A stretch of DNA of 64,000 nucleotides from Lineus longissimus (lineage: Eukaryota > Nemertea > Pilidiophora > Heteronemertea > Lineidae), in assembly GCF_910592395.1 (NCBI RefSeq), contig NC_088310.1, positions 26,987,491 through 27,051,490 on the forward strand, read 5' to 3'. The notes beneath the pieces were generated by a model that had not been told where the DNA came from, ran no database searches, and was given only the letters and a program-made list of their open reading frames with translations. Positions 20,308 to 31,100 of the stretch are shown here, piece by piece (the first letter of the stretch is position 1; the number at the start of each line of letters is the position of its first letter). The position numbers were made by a program, and so were the translations under genes.

Positions 20308-23296
20308 ATGGCTCGTCTGTTGCTTGTCGTCTGCGTACAGCTGGTCTTGGCCTGTGCTGCTCGGGCATTGGATGGTAAGTTGGCTGACAACCGATCGATG
20401 TGACGGTTACTCATTGCTTCAATTTGTGACAAAAGGACTCATCGGACTCATGCCATGATGAGCCTTCATCGCGTAGCTCTGCGGCATCGTTGATAGTGGT
20501 TGGTCCCAGCCAGTCCCAATCATCAATTTTGATGTCTTGTCTCCGTCGCTGGTGTGCAGACGGCTAATACTAAGTAGAGGAACATGGAGAAAACTAAAAT
20601 AGTGTAATGATTTCTGTTGTCCACATACCTTTAGTTCTTTAACTAACTTGCTATTACTGGTAGCACAGATGTATTTTTGACGAATTTCCTGCCAGGGAGC
20701 AGTCACAGCTTAAGCGTCTCTTTCGATAATTTTCGCGCCGCCCTTGCGTTAGCATATGACAAATGTCCCCAAATTCAAATTTTGTATTAAAATCGTACGG
20801 TAAGTGCTAAAATGGCCCTGCATTTTAAAAGAGCACTTGTATATACATGTATTGAGTAAATATTGACTTTGACCGACGACACATCGTCATAATGTCACAT
20901 GTTTGTCTAAGGATTAAACTAAGTCCCCAAAACACACTTTAATCTTTGGGCCTATGGCAGGTACATCCTTCAGTAAAATTGACCTGCAAACTCGAAATCC
21001 TTTGGACGATTATCGCATTTTTGGCTACCTTCAAGAAGGAGCTGCGCTGGTTTAGAGTTCCAGCAGTAAATCGTCCCACGCTTTCAAATGCAAAAAAGTA
21101 ATGATGTTCGTACCTTTAGCCAGTCCAGTCCACTTTCTTACCGATGAAGCCTATTGACGATTTCTCACAGGATGTCTCCGGTTGTGCCATTATGAAATAC
21201 AGTTGCGAGCTGGGATGTGAGGCATTATCTGAATTCCTTTAGATGGATTTGATTCGATACATACTGATAGGTGACGCCTTTCACCTAGAAATGTTCTAAA
21301 ATTGTGTGTCAAGTTCGCTGTTTGAGACTCTCTGAAGTGCCAAATGTCGTATCGAGAAGCGGAGTGCATTGAAAACCACTGGTTGTACGAGGATGCAAAA
21401 GAGAAGTCTTTCGGTTGATCTTATCTATGCTTTTTCATTCTTTCAGATTGTGGTAAGGATTCCCTTGCCTGTGGTTACTACACCGATGAGACCGTTTGCC
21501 ATGGGAATCAGAAGGCCTGGGCCAGGCTCAATTGTCCCAACCTCTGTGGGAACTGCGGTCAAGACGAGGGTAATAATCCAGTTTAACGTTTCAATTAAAG
21601 CAGCCAGTGTGTGTCACGTGCTAGAGAAATCGGGGGCTGCACTGATGATTGCGTTTTCGGTGTATACGGTCAAGCAATGATAACTTGGGATATAGTCCCG
21701 TCATCTCACATTAAGAGTTATTTTGCTCAAACGTTTTGTTGTTTCTCCTCGACTCTTCCTTCTGCGCTGATTTTTGACAGCATTTCTAAATGTGCCCCTC
21801 ATGAGCTGAATGGGCAACACATCTCTCACTAGAGCAGCTCATAATTGATGAAAGTGGCAACATAAAAATGACTTACTCTCTTCAGAAGGATCAGAGGAAA
21901 ATGATAGCTTCGGTAGCAAAAAAAGGTTGCGTTCTTGGTCAGATTCCTCTGACGCTTCAGATGAAGACGATAATTCTAGCGATGCTGACGAAGATTCAGG
22001 TGAGTGACGAATTACAGTTGATTTGTACAATTAGTCAACAAAAACACTCGGTGTGACAGTTATGCTGGTCCCGTTTTAATGAAGTCCCTAATCAATATAA
22101 ATGATACGTTTTGGTTTTGGATTAGACCTCACTTCATACGCCTTTACTGCTCCGAACGCAAGAACAAGATCCGCCATTACCCTTTTCGCTCTCTATCACA
22201 CTCCTAATCTTCATCATTCTACCTTACCTTAGATATTGGTATGTATTCTTCCAGTCTCATTCACAGGTTGCAAAGACGTTTTCCCCCTCTGTCAAGTGTC
22301 TGGTAGAGCCATATGCCGTTCGAGTGCCTCACTGGCTCAAGACTGGGCTGTGAAGAACTGCGCCAAGTTCTGTGGGTTCTGCGGTGCGGGAGCAGTACGT
22401 ACTCTCATCGGTACTGCGCAGGGCGAGATTCCCGGTTAGGATCAGCAAATTACAAGACCTTATTTTAAAAGCTATTATATACTTAAACTTTTGGTTCCAA
22501 ACACACTATCAGATATTAAGGAAACGGGTTCATGGTTAGAAGCGAGGTAATTTCAGTTTTGGCCCCCTGGTGGCCAGGTTTAGAATCAGATCGGACCGAA
22601 ATTCAGTGTCGGAGGTTTTCTGTCGTAGGGGGTCATGCTTATCAAGTTCCAAGTTAATAGCTTCCGATGTTAAGAAACGTGCCAAAGTTACACTGTATCT
22701 GCCAGTAAAATGTATCTCAATTTTATTGAGGATGGAAGAGACACGAATCTCAATGCAGACAACGTCACAGCAAATCAAAGCATTGAAACATCTCGTTTTC
22801 AGAATCATTCTGTAGCTTCGGAGGCAACGCGTACAAGCAGGGCGAGACATGGGAAGATGGGTGCAAAAAGAACTGCACCTGCGTTAATGCGGTGACAAAT
22901 GCTATGCTCTGTAAAGACAGGTAAGTCGGAGTGGCTCACCAGAAATTAACATTCCGTAGCCTACATGTATTCAAATTCACTGAAACTTTGCAAAATTTAA
23001 ATGCAGTATGTAATTACACGTCAATAGGCCTATTGGAAATGTTCAATTTAATTCAAATTTCTGCACGAACGGAACGCGTCGGCTTTCCGCTGGGGAAACT
23101 TCGATATCGAGGCCGGGACTTTTTACCTTTGTATATACTGCTATATGTTCCGGTTTGTTCCTACAGGTGTCCGACATGGAACCTTGGACCTGACTGCGTC
23201 TCCCAACAAGTGTCTAACGAATGCTGTGAACGGGTATTCTGCAGAGGGAGCACCCGGTCAATTCCGACCGTTCTGCCAAGGTCCGCATTCTACTAG
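20308..23296 (+). CDS. Secreted protein with two ShKT domains, an acidic Ser-rich linker and a VWC-like domain
   Basis: Exons 20308-20374, 21447-21569, 21886-21999, 22267-22398, 22803-22920 and 23167-23296 join to 227 residues. Residues 1-20 are a signal peptide (MARLLLVVCVQLVLACAA). Residues 24-60 hold six Cys with ShKT spacing, ending in the typical CGNCG. Residues 64-102 are a Ser/Asp/Glu-rich linker. Residues 103-140 form a second ShKT domain ending CGFCG. Residues 149 to about 210 contain GETWEDGCKKNCTC and a later CPTW...C...CC, as in von Willebrand type C domains. Most introns are phase 1, as in exon-shuffled extracellular modules. The fourth donor (GTACTC at 22399) is weak; a stronger GTACGT four bases earlier would break the frame. 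ShKT domains occur in toxins but also in many metalloproteases and matrix proteins, so no toxic role should be assumed. Likely extracellular; function unknown. Confidence 0.8.
22555..22690. repeat. Fragment of the GGCCCCCTGGTGGCC dispersed repeat
   Basis: In the fourth intron of the ShKT gene: TTTTGGCCCCCTGGTGGCC, then a segment with AGATCGGACCGAAA and TTAAGAAACGTGCCAAAGTTA. These match the internal unit of the element at 5263-6395 in the same order. Confidence 0.75.
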
Positions 23297-26200
23297 CATC
23301 GACCAGGAAAAATCTATTCCCCTCGAGTTGGAGTCGCGGCATGCACACTAGACCGTTACATTCGGCCAGAAGGAACATTTTGGCAAATTTCCCAACTGTT
23401 GGTTTACACACATGTATGACTTTCATTCATAACGACTGAACATGCCTTGCACTCTTATAGTGAAAACCGAGAGCCTGGCTCCTGGCACCAAATCAGCGAG
23501 AACTCGGGAGAGTCAAGGGCAAGAGACTCGCGGTTTTCACATGAAGTCTTCGATAGATAAATATGGTTCTCGGAGGTCAATTTCATCAAAAATAAAATGG
23601 AGCAATGAAATTACTGTTTGATTGGACATCATTGGCACTACAATGTAAATGGATTTATCTGTTGACACCAATCTAAAAGTAATGTAGGATATAATGGACA
23701 TCACCAGATTTTCTCTGTATTTTTAAAGCCGTTTACGCTGAGCTATCCTGGCCTATAACAATGCTAATTAAAGACGCATCAGAATCAATTGCTTGCCCAA
23801 TTTCGATATAAATTCATATCATATGACAAGTTGCGATTTCCACTCTTGCCAATTACTGAAACAACTGATCCACTTTCGACTCATCAAAATAATTCCCAAA
23901 TTATCCCTTCCACCAACTATTTCAGAATCCTGAGGAAATCAGGGGTTAATGTTCGCTTCTAGGGCCGGAGAAGCCCCAGCCCCAGCCCCAGCCCCCTCCC
24001 CGCATGACGGACGGATTGCTTTGCGACGTTGGGCAGGCACCGCCAGCACACCGTTTTTTCCATCCCTTGTTCGTTTTCGACAGCTGAGGCAATGTCCAGA
24101 AGTGTACGCCTCTGGATTTTGCTCATTACCGCGTCTTTGAGTGTTACTTTCAAACCTGTCCGGCCTCTACTCCGTATCCATGGATACGTATATTGTTTAT
24201 CCGTAGACTCCGGGAACAATAATAACTCTGATCGGGCTGAGCAAATATGACAAGCTGGATTAATAAGTTGACCAATATTCTCAACAAGTTACATATAGGT
24301 AGTACCACTCATCCCGGGTGAACTTTCCCTCCGAAATGGGTAGACAATGGAGAAATGCAATTGCCACGGTCAACTATATTCTTCGTCTATTCTTGTCGTA
24401 ATTGATAAATGACTGTTTAATTAGAACAAATTACCCTACAGGAAAGGCCTTTGAATGCGAGGTTAATTGCTATTAGACTTAACTGGCAAGGACAGTGCAT
24501 TGGTTGAGGCCGTATAGTGTGGTGAATATCCAAAAATCGCTCCCCATTCAATACGTAAAAAAGTCAGTTTGCAATTACATCAACAGCCGATCATTATATA
24601 CAATAACTTATCCTAATTCTCCACCATTATATTAATTTTGATTTCCATGCGACACTCATATGTACATGAAACCACGCTTCACATTGCTATGAGTTTCATG
24701 AGACGCCTTCCAAGGATTTAACAGAAGAATTGTTAGAATTTCAAAGTTACCTCGCCATTAACCCCATTATACTATCAGATTGGAAATCCCGTTAATACAA
24801 TACACTGGATTGGAATGGCACTGTCCCGTGTGATCGCGCCCGCGCTATATGGACTGTCAGAATGGGCGCAGTCAGGGTAAGACCATCCAGAATATCACTT
24901 CCGAGTCTATGTATTCGTCTCCTAGCCGGAGCATTAGGTCCTCGTGTGAGAGACGGCCACTCTCCCTGACAGGGTATAGTAGTATACCTTCTTGAGCCGT
25001 ATTGGGAGAGAAGCCGCGTTATCAAGCCTTAAGCAGAGACATGGGTCTCCCGAACTTTCCCACACTAGTGACAGTTCCACTGTTTCTGTGTTGTTTGAGT
25101 TGGCGCGGTCTCAAATAAGAGGCGAAATGAAACAAAGACTGCAATAACTCATCTGTGATTGCACTTAATGGTCTCATATTGTGAAAAGCTTAACAAGAAA
25201 GGTGGGAAAGGTAACATTTCAGCAGCGAGAAACTCATTACTTTGGGGCTTTTTGCATGATTAGGCCTCGGTGCCACCAATAATTTCACGTCTCTCATCCA
25301 AAGTGCGCTCCACTGTGCGCAGGACGAGCGATTCTGATTGGCCGCGCTAACACAATCTCAGCATCAATTAATCTCGAACCCCAACACGGATTTGGGGACG
25401 CTCGTTGTGACTGATATTATTTTGTGAGTTTCAGAGAGTCTCAGAGTGTCGATACGTGGATTATTGGACATAACGTGATATTTTTCGGCCAAGAGCAAGG
25501 TAGGAACTCAGCTTGGTTAATGAGAACATTGATGTTCGGTTGGTGTATTTGAATCACACCAAACAAAATACCACATGTCGCACAAAAAATCGTATGCTAG
25601 GGCAAAAAGCGACTTCCGAAATCTGTAGCCAATTGCGCATAATATTTGCTCTACTCTGTTACGTGTGCGTCGATCGATGATGGTCACGATGTATTTCTAA
25701 TCAATTCAAATTTTCTTCATACATGTACGCATGTGTCAGGAAGATGAAATTTTGGCAATTTTTAATGTTCGAACTGCGCTATGGATTGATATTAAAAGAA
25801 CATCAGTTGTAGAAAAAAAGACGGATAGAACTATATGTAGGCCTAAGCCTTATTTTGATATACTCGTACTATGTCTTTGAGGTGAAAGGGTACTTCCGCC
25901 CAAAGCTATATGTTCTTGAAGCCAGAATGTACATGTACTTATTCAGCCAAAGCGCGTCAGGTTTGGGCATTTCAGTTCGAAACCTTCCGCATCTCATTTA
26001 GAGCAGAGACCCCCACCTGGTCAATTCCTTGGGCGTCCTCCGTTAGTGGTGTCGGATAAGAATTCGATCTGTAGGTGCGCTATGTTTGTAGTAACAGAGT
26101 ACAGCGGGAACTCGATGCTTTTTACATTTGTTCAGTCCTCCACCCATTGGGAAATTCCATGTCAAAGTTGCAGGTTAATTTTTATAAGGGTTGTGTTAGG

Positions 26201-26538
26201 CCACTGACCTTATTAAGACTGCAGCAAAAATGAACAGCAACTCAATAGAATAATTACCAACAACAAAGTACTTAATAAGCGCTAATAAAGAGCAGAGTAA
26301 TTTTCCTGTTAGCAAAGATCACACATACGACCATGTGTGGTAAAACTAATTATAGACCATGGCCGAACATTTGCTAGATATTCTACAATAGGTTCCCACA
26401 TCAAGCAACAAGTCGGAAGTGGGTAACTTCCCCATGCAATTATATCAATTTCTCCGAGTGATACGTCAATATACGGCAAACTTTTTCATTGGGTAGTCTA
26501 AAGTCATAGTGGTAATTCCTTCATTGTCCACCCTTGGT
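23297..26538. other. 3.2 kb intergenic region; possible plus-strand promoter near 25300-25500
   Basis: No recognisable coding exon. A short CAGCCCC array lies at about 23975-23996. GC-rich sequence with GATTGGCCGCGC (inverted CCAAT) at about 25336 is followed at about 25400-25500 by a possible non-coding exon ending CAAG|GTAGGA at 25499/25500. This would suit the 5' exon of a plus-strand transcript, conceivably the Fuseless gene, but no direct link can be shown. Confidence 0.35.
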
Positions 26539-28479
26539 CTAGTACCCGGGGTCAATCCTTGACAGACTTGCCATCCGCGGGAGATAAGTTCCCGTCGCTT
26601 GCATGCTATAGACTTTCAGCACTCCGTTGTTCTCGGCAACATAGACACCATATCGACCATGGTGGATCTCGCGAGACGCACGAATAAAAACGGGACGCTC
26701 CATGCCGTCATACCGGTCGATACAGATACCGACAAATTCCCCGGTCTTACGAAGCATGAAGACCTGGGCATTCACGCTGTCTGCAACCAAGACGTGCGCA
26801 TCAGGCGTCACGGTGATGTCACACGGTTTGACCTCCTCGAGATAGATGCACCGGAGAGGTTCCCCAGCGGTTGAGATAACCATGACGCCCCTGTCATTGA
26901 TGGGCTCACGGCAAAAGATGGCAAACATATCCTGCGTGATGGAGTAACACGCCTTCATCGGGAATAACTTGCGCTGTGAGAGCAATTTTGGAAGTACATA
27001 GCCGTGTTGGAACGCCATCTGAATAACCGGCCATGGTAATTCCGAGTCGATTCCAGTAGGCCGGGCAACGAGATCGACCTCGGTATTTGACAAGGACATG
27101 TGGCTTGTCAAGTTCTCTACTGGATGTGTACTCGCGCCCAAGATGTGTCCGGTCATTGCGCTTAGCTCCACGCAGAAGTAGGATCGCAGATCCGACACAA
27201 TTACCCGGGAGCCGTCAGAAGACTGCCTCGCGAACTTTGGCCAGCGCAGCTTGACCTCCTCGTTTCCGGACGACTCCCAATTCACAGAGTGTTTCCCATT
27301 TGGCTCCTTTGGAGGTGTGAAACATTTGACCTTGAGATTCTTGCAGTCTGTTATCACGAGATCACCATTACGGCAAGGACAAACTGATGTAATCAACGGA
27401 GGACCATCATCCGTTGCAGTCCTGCAGTCCAATACCAATACGGGTTCAATTTTACTCTTGCTGAGAAGCCTGCCACATCTCGGCGTAACTACCTTGGTCC
27501 TTGCTTCATCATAGTCCTTGCTTCCGCAGCCCTCCACGAAGTGATACTTTTTCTCCAATAGAATCTCGGTCTCTTCGATCAGATACCGAGCCTGGCAAAG
27601 CGAGCTCTGGAGGATTGACTCATTGCTCTGCAGGAACTCCGCCATACGCACTATCCTGCTCTCCTTGTCCCACTTTCCATCACCAAAAGCCACCTGCTGG
27701 AGTTTCAGGTACACCAATAACGCATTGCTTTCCTGGGAGAGTTCAGTGGCAATCACGTCTGCGCTACGTTCGTACTTCGTCTGCGTTGACTTGATCTCTC
27801 CAACCGTTTGCTCTCTTTCTTTTTCTAGATCAACCAGACTCGCCTTGGCTGATTCATTGACTCGCCTGATGGCGTTCCTCAAAGTAGTCTCAGTGATATC
27901 TCTCTTGGCTTTAATCTCCTCGGTGTACCTCTTCAACTTCTTGTACGACGAGTTGACCTTTTTGAACATGGCATTGACGTATTCCTCAAGTTCGGCAACG
28001 TAGTCTGCCATGTTAATGACGTCATGCGCAGCATCACAATGGCGGGGAAGACATTCACTACAGATCATCACATTGCACTTCTTACAAACATGTTCGGCAT
28101 CAGCCTCCTCGTGTTGACAACAGTTTTTTCGAAACCGAACATGGGTATCATCATCAACTTCGTCAAAATCACACGATAGTGCTTTTACTAGATTAAATTG
28201 GCTGAAAGTCGGCATATGAGGCATTTCTGCCCCCTCTTCTGGGAAAAGAAACCTTATCTGACAAATAGGACAATCAGGAGATGATACACTGAACTCCACT
28301 GCAGTCTTGCTTTTCCCTGTAGAATGTCCTCGATGCGCTGCAAGACAGCTCTTACAGGCAAGATGGCCGCAGCCGTCGAACTTGTGATATTCCTGGACCC
28401 CCTTTTGACATTTTTCACATCTGGTCTTCTCGCCCTCGGTGACGAATTTCTCCTCTCCATTTTTTGGCTGGAAAGACAT
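26539..28479 (-). CDS. TRIM-like RING / B-box / coiled-coil / beta-propeller protein, single coding exon
   Basis: A 646-residue intronless reading frame. The RING-HC domain has Cys21, Cys24, Cys37, His39, Cys42, Cys45, Cys70 and Cys73 in the expected order. The B-box2-type zinc site has Cys120, His123, Cys132, Cys135, Cys140, Cys143, His147 and His152. A coiled coil follows at about residues 158-320 (many Lys/Glu heptads, e.g. SSYKKLKRYTEEIKAKRD). The C-terminal half has repeated segments such as GDLVITDCKN and AHVLVADSVNAQVFMLRKTG, as in NHL-type propellers. This is the TRIM2/3/32/56/71 layout: RING-type E3 ubiquitin ligases whose propeller binds a protein or RNA partner. Large lineage-specific expansions of intronless TRIM genes are known in marine invertebrates, so orthology is uncertain. 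An acceptor (TTCTACTTCCAG) ends 20 bp before the ATG on the minus strand, so a 5'UTR intron is likely. Confidence 0.85.
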   Translation of the reverse strand: MSFQPKNGEEKFVTEGEKTRCEKCQKGVQEYHKFDGCGHLACKSCLAAHRGHSTGKSKTAVEFSVSSPDCPICQIRFLFPEEGAEMPHMPTFSQFNLVKALSCDFDEVDDDTHVRFRKNCCQHEEADAEHVCKKCNVMICSECLPRHCDAAHDVINMADYVAELEEYVNAMFKKVNSSYKKLKRYTEEIKAKRDITETTLRNAIRRVNESAKASLVDLEKEREQTVGEIKSTQTKYERSADVIATELSQESNALLVYLKLQQVAFGDGKWDKESRIVRMAEFLQSNESILQSSLCQARYLIEETEILLEKKYHFVEGCGSKDYDEARTKVVTPRCGRLLSKSKIEPVLVLDCRTATDDGPPLITSVCPCRNGDLVITDCKNLKVKCFTPPKEPNGKHSVNWESSGNEEVKLRWPKFARQSSDGSRVIVSDLRSYFCVELSAMTGHILGASTHPVENLTSHMSLSNTEVDLVARPTGIDSELPWPVIQMAFQHGYVLPKLLSQRKLFPMKACYSITQDMFAIFCREPINDRGVMVISTAGEPLRCIYLEEVKPCDITVTPDAHVLVADSVNAQVFMLRKTGEFVGICIDRYDGMERPVFIRASREIHHGRYGVYVAENNGVLKVYSMQATGTYLPRMASLSRIDPGY

Positions 28480-29137
28480 GTTGCCGATTCTCAGTTACCT
28501 GGAAGTAGAAAGAACTGCAGCCAATCAATGACAAGGCTTCAAGAGTGGATCTGCACATGCGAGGATGGGGCATTGCTCTGCCCAGGGACTCCACCCATTA
28601 AAGCTGCATGGATCTTCAATCAACACAAATTTCAGTGATAGAGGGTTCTGACGAAACCGCTTCTGCCGACAAAAGTAGCCTAACTTTCCCCCACAAGGTA
28701 CACTATGTTCCATGGCTTGGACTCTTGGGAATCTGCAGTACTATAGGCCTACTAGCTGTCATTTGAATCAAAATAAAGGTTCAGTTTCTGTTGCAAGTTG
28801 TAGTTTTGCCGTTTTTTGCAAGAGTGACTGATCTCCTAATGAGCTGTGTGAACATACGTTGTGAATGTCCGTTTTGACCTCCTTTCGCATGTCGATCACC
28901 ATAATGGTTTGATATTTCAACACAATCAGAAAACTAGGACGAACGATTTTATGAATACATTGTACATGTACTCCCATCTCGTAAATCCCGCCGAGCATGC
29001 CAGTTGTACAAAATCAATATTGCCGTCGGTACTACAGCTCAGTACATCTCACAGACGCGCAGTGTATACGTGTCATCGCCATAGGCAGACGGTAGTCGCA
29101 CGTCTGCTGCATGGGTGGACGATAGAAAGAAACTCAC

Positions 29138-29282
29138 CTCACGGCCTTGATCGAAAGCTTTTTTCAACGAGTCACATTTGTTGAACAAACGTTCATGTTG
29201 ATCAAACGTGAAAAAAGACAAGTCGCTTTGCATGCCGGAGGACACGCAGAATTCTGCCGCGCTGATGAAGTCTGGTTGGCCT
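29138..29282 (-). other. Possible minus-strand exon upstream of the TRIM-like gene
   Basis: An open segment containing CVSSGMQSDLSFFTFDQ and FNKCDSLKKAFDQGRE ends at a good GTGAGT donor (29137-29132). It may be the 5' exon spliced to the acceptor before the TRIM ATG; in that case it is untranslated or a uORF, because the joined frame does not match the RING protein. It could instead belong to a separate gene. No family recognised. Confidence 0.3.
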
Positions 29283-29710
29283 ACCGGTACACGTGATGGA
29301 CTTCATCATCGGTTTAATAAGACAAAACACCTACCTACTTAGATCGGCGACCCCGAATGAACAACGTTTCTTGTCCTTCCATTCCCATTCCATGAGATTG
29401 GTGTCTACCACCACCACCACTGTCAACGCGGCGATGACCTCATGCTTTTCTCATACTTCCGCTCGATCTTTAGACTCTTTCACCAGTCTCCTCCATTCAC
29501 TCATTACAGAGACTGGTACTTGGCGGTAGTTCACTCGTTATGAACTCGATTTGGGGGCGTAAGCTTCCGGGGTCGGTCACGTGTTTTTCTGTAGGATGGG
29601 TAAACTCGATCCAAGTGAATAATCTGCAATACCAGAGCGCTCGGTATGACAGTGCATCCACTGTATGCACTGAAAATGTATGGCTCGCCTCGGGTAAATC
29701 AACGAGGCTT

Positions 29711-29746
29711 CCTCGACCCTCCGCTGTGCAGCGGATAGGGTCGAGG
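29711..29746. repeat. Strong hairpin (inverted repeat)
   Basis: Left arm CCTCGACCCTCCGCTG, loop TG, right arm CAGCGGATAGGGTCGAGG. The arms pair over 16 bp with a 2-nt AT bulge. Confidence 0.75.
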
Positions 29747-30007
29747 TTACCTGGACTACTCGACCCCTAAACACGTCATAAGTGCACTGCACATGGGTAT
29801 TTTCTACGGATATCCGTACAGATGAGGGACCGTATCACCGGTGAGAAAGCACACATTATGGAAAACGCCTGAACATGAGGTTAGGAATCGATTGGAAGTT
29901 GTACAGCGTTAGGACTCCCGTGCGGACCTCGAAATCGAAGAACGCTAAATCGTTCGTATTACGACTGATTGAGAAATAAGCTGTCTTCTCCCAAAGCATC
30001 CAATGGA

Positions 30008-30022
30008 CCCCCCCCCCCCCCC
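30008..30022. repeat. C15 homopolymer
   Basis: Fifteen consecutive C residues. The length may be unreliable in the assembly. Confidence 0.95.
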
Positions 30023-30591
30023 ATCGTCCATTGAGGCCTGCAATGCTAAATCATCCAAAAACAACTATTATTCATTGCTGGCTAAGGGCCTCCATCAAAG
30101 TGGCAACCACACAAAAAAGTTCTCAACGAATTCAACATCATGGTGATCTGAAGCGTGTGTGAAATAAAAATTCGCTCTATTTCACGCAAGGATCATACCG
30201 TCATAGCCTGGTTATTAGGCGAAGAAAATCTCTACTCGAACATGAAAACCTCTGTGGTTTAACGGTTAGAATGCTGAACTTTCGCTCGTGTGGTCATGAG
30301 TTCCACTCTCCGTGTATCCTCAAGAAAAAATTCTCTTCATTTACTTTTTTATTAGTATTATTATCATCATTATTATCAACATCGTTTTTTTGATCACATG
30401 GGTTGGTACGGATGCTTGGTAGGCCTACCATTCATGCACTTGGCAGTCTTAAAGCTTAAAATGTCCATTCAAACCTGAAATGGCAGACCTTGACTGTCGT
30501 GATTTGATATGATCAAGTTACTTGATAGAATCAAGTAGGCCTATGTATAAAGATATTCTTGATATGATGATTTTATTATGGCCGGGTCTAT

Positions 30592-31100
30592 TTGGCATGG
30601 CAAGCCGCTCGCCGAACAGGCATCTTTTTTTGTCCTGTTTGGAGAGCCGCTTGCCAAACAGCACTAAAAAGCCACCCTGTTCGGCAAGCCGGGCTTGCCA
30701 AACAGGGCAAAAATACTACCCTCTTTGGCGAGCCGGACGAGAGGTTACAACATGTTGGCCAATCAGAGAGCAGTGACGTCATATTCGAATTTATATGCGC
30801 ATATTTAACAATGGCCGACTTCCCGCTCTCGATTCAACTCGGGTTTTGGTCAATAATCCATGAAGAAGCATGTACATGTACATGACTGTATGGATTTACA
30901 AAAAAAGTCATAAACGTGATTTAACTGATAAGCATGTTAAATGCATTAGTGTGCATTTCAAAAGGCGTTTCACTGTAACTCCAGTGTTGCTGACCGTGTT
31001 GCCACGAATAATAATGAGCTCCTGGGTGGTTGAATATGCATGAGTTCGGCTCTCCATCTAGGGCAGAAAAAGGCGCTGTTTGGTGAGCCGGGCTTGCCAA
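30592..31100. repeat. Cluster of palindromic repeats (GGCAAGCC / GGCTTGCC)
   Basis: Variants of a unit reading TGTTTGGCAAGCC-GGGCTTGCCAAACA occur at about 30597-30622, 30638-30662, 30675-30707 and 30722-30737, and one more at about 31077-31101. The best copy (30675-30707) is a near-perfect palindrome: CCCTGTTCGGCAAGCC followed by GGGCTTGCCAAACAGGG. Shadow ORFs across the cluster are artefacts. Confidence 0.7.

Noticed and set aside
30250-30325. Possible tRNA (TGGTTTAACGG resembles an A box)
   Set aside because: The B box is poor (GAGTTCCACTC) and no cloverleaf can be drawn; at most a decayed tRNA relic.
30522-30885. Overlapping ORFs on both strands around the palindrome cluster
   Set aside because: Open only because the palindromic repeat lacks stops; no family resemblance.
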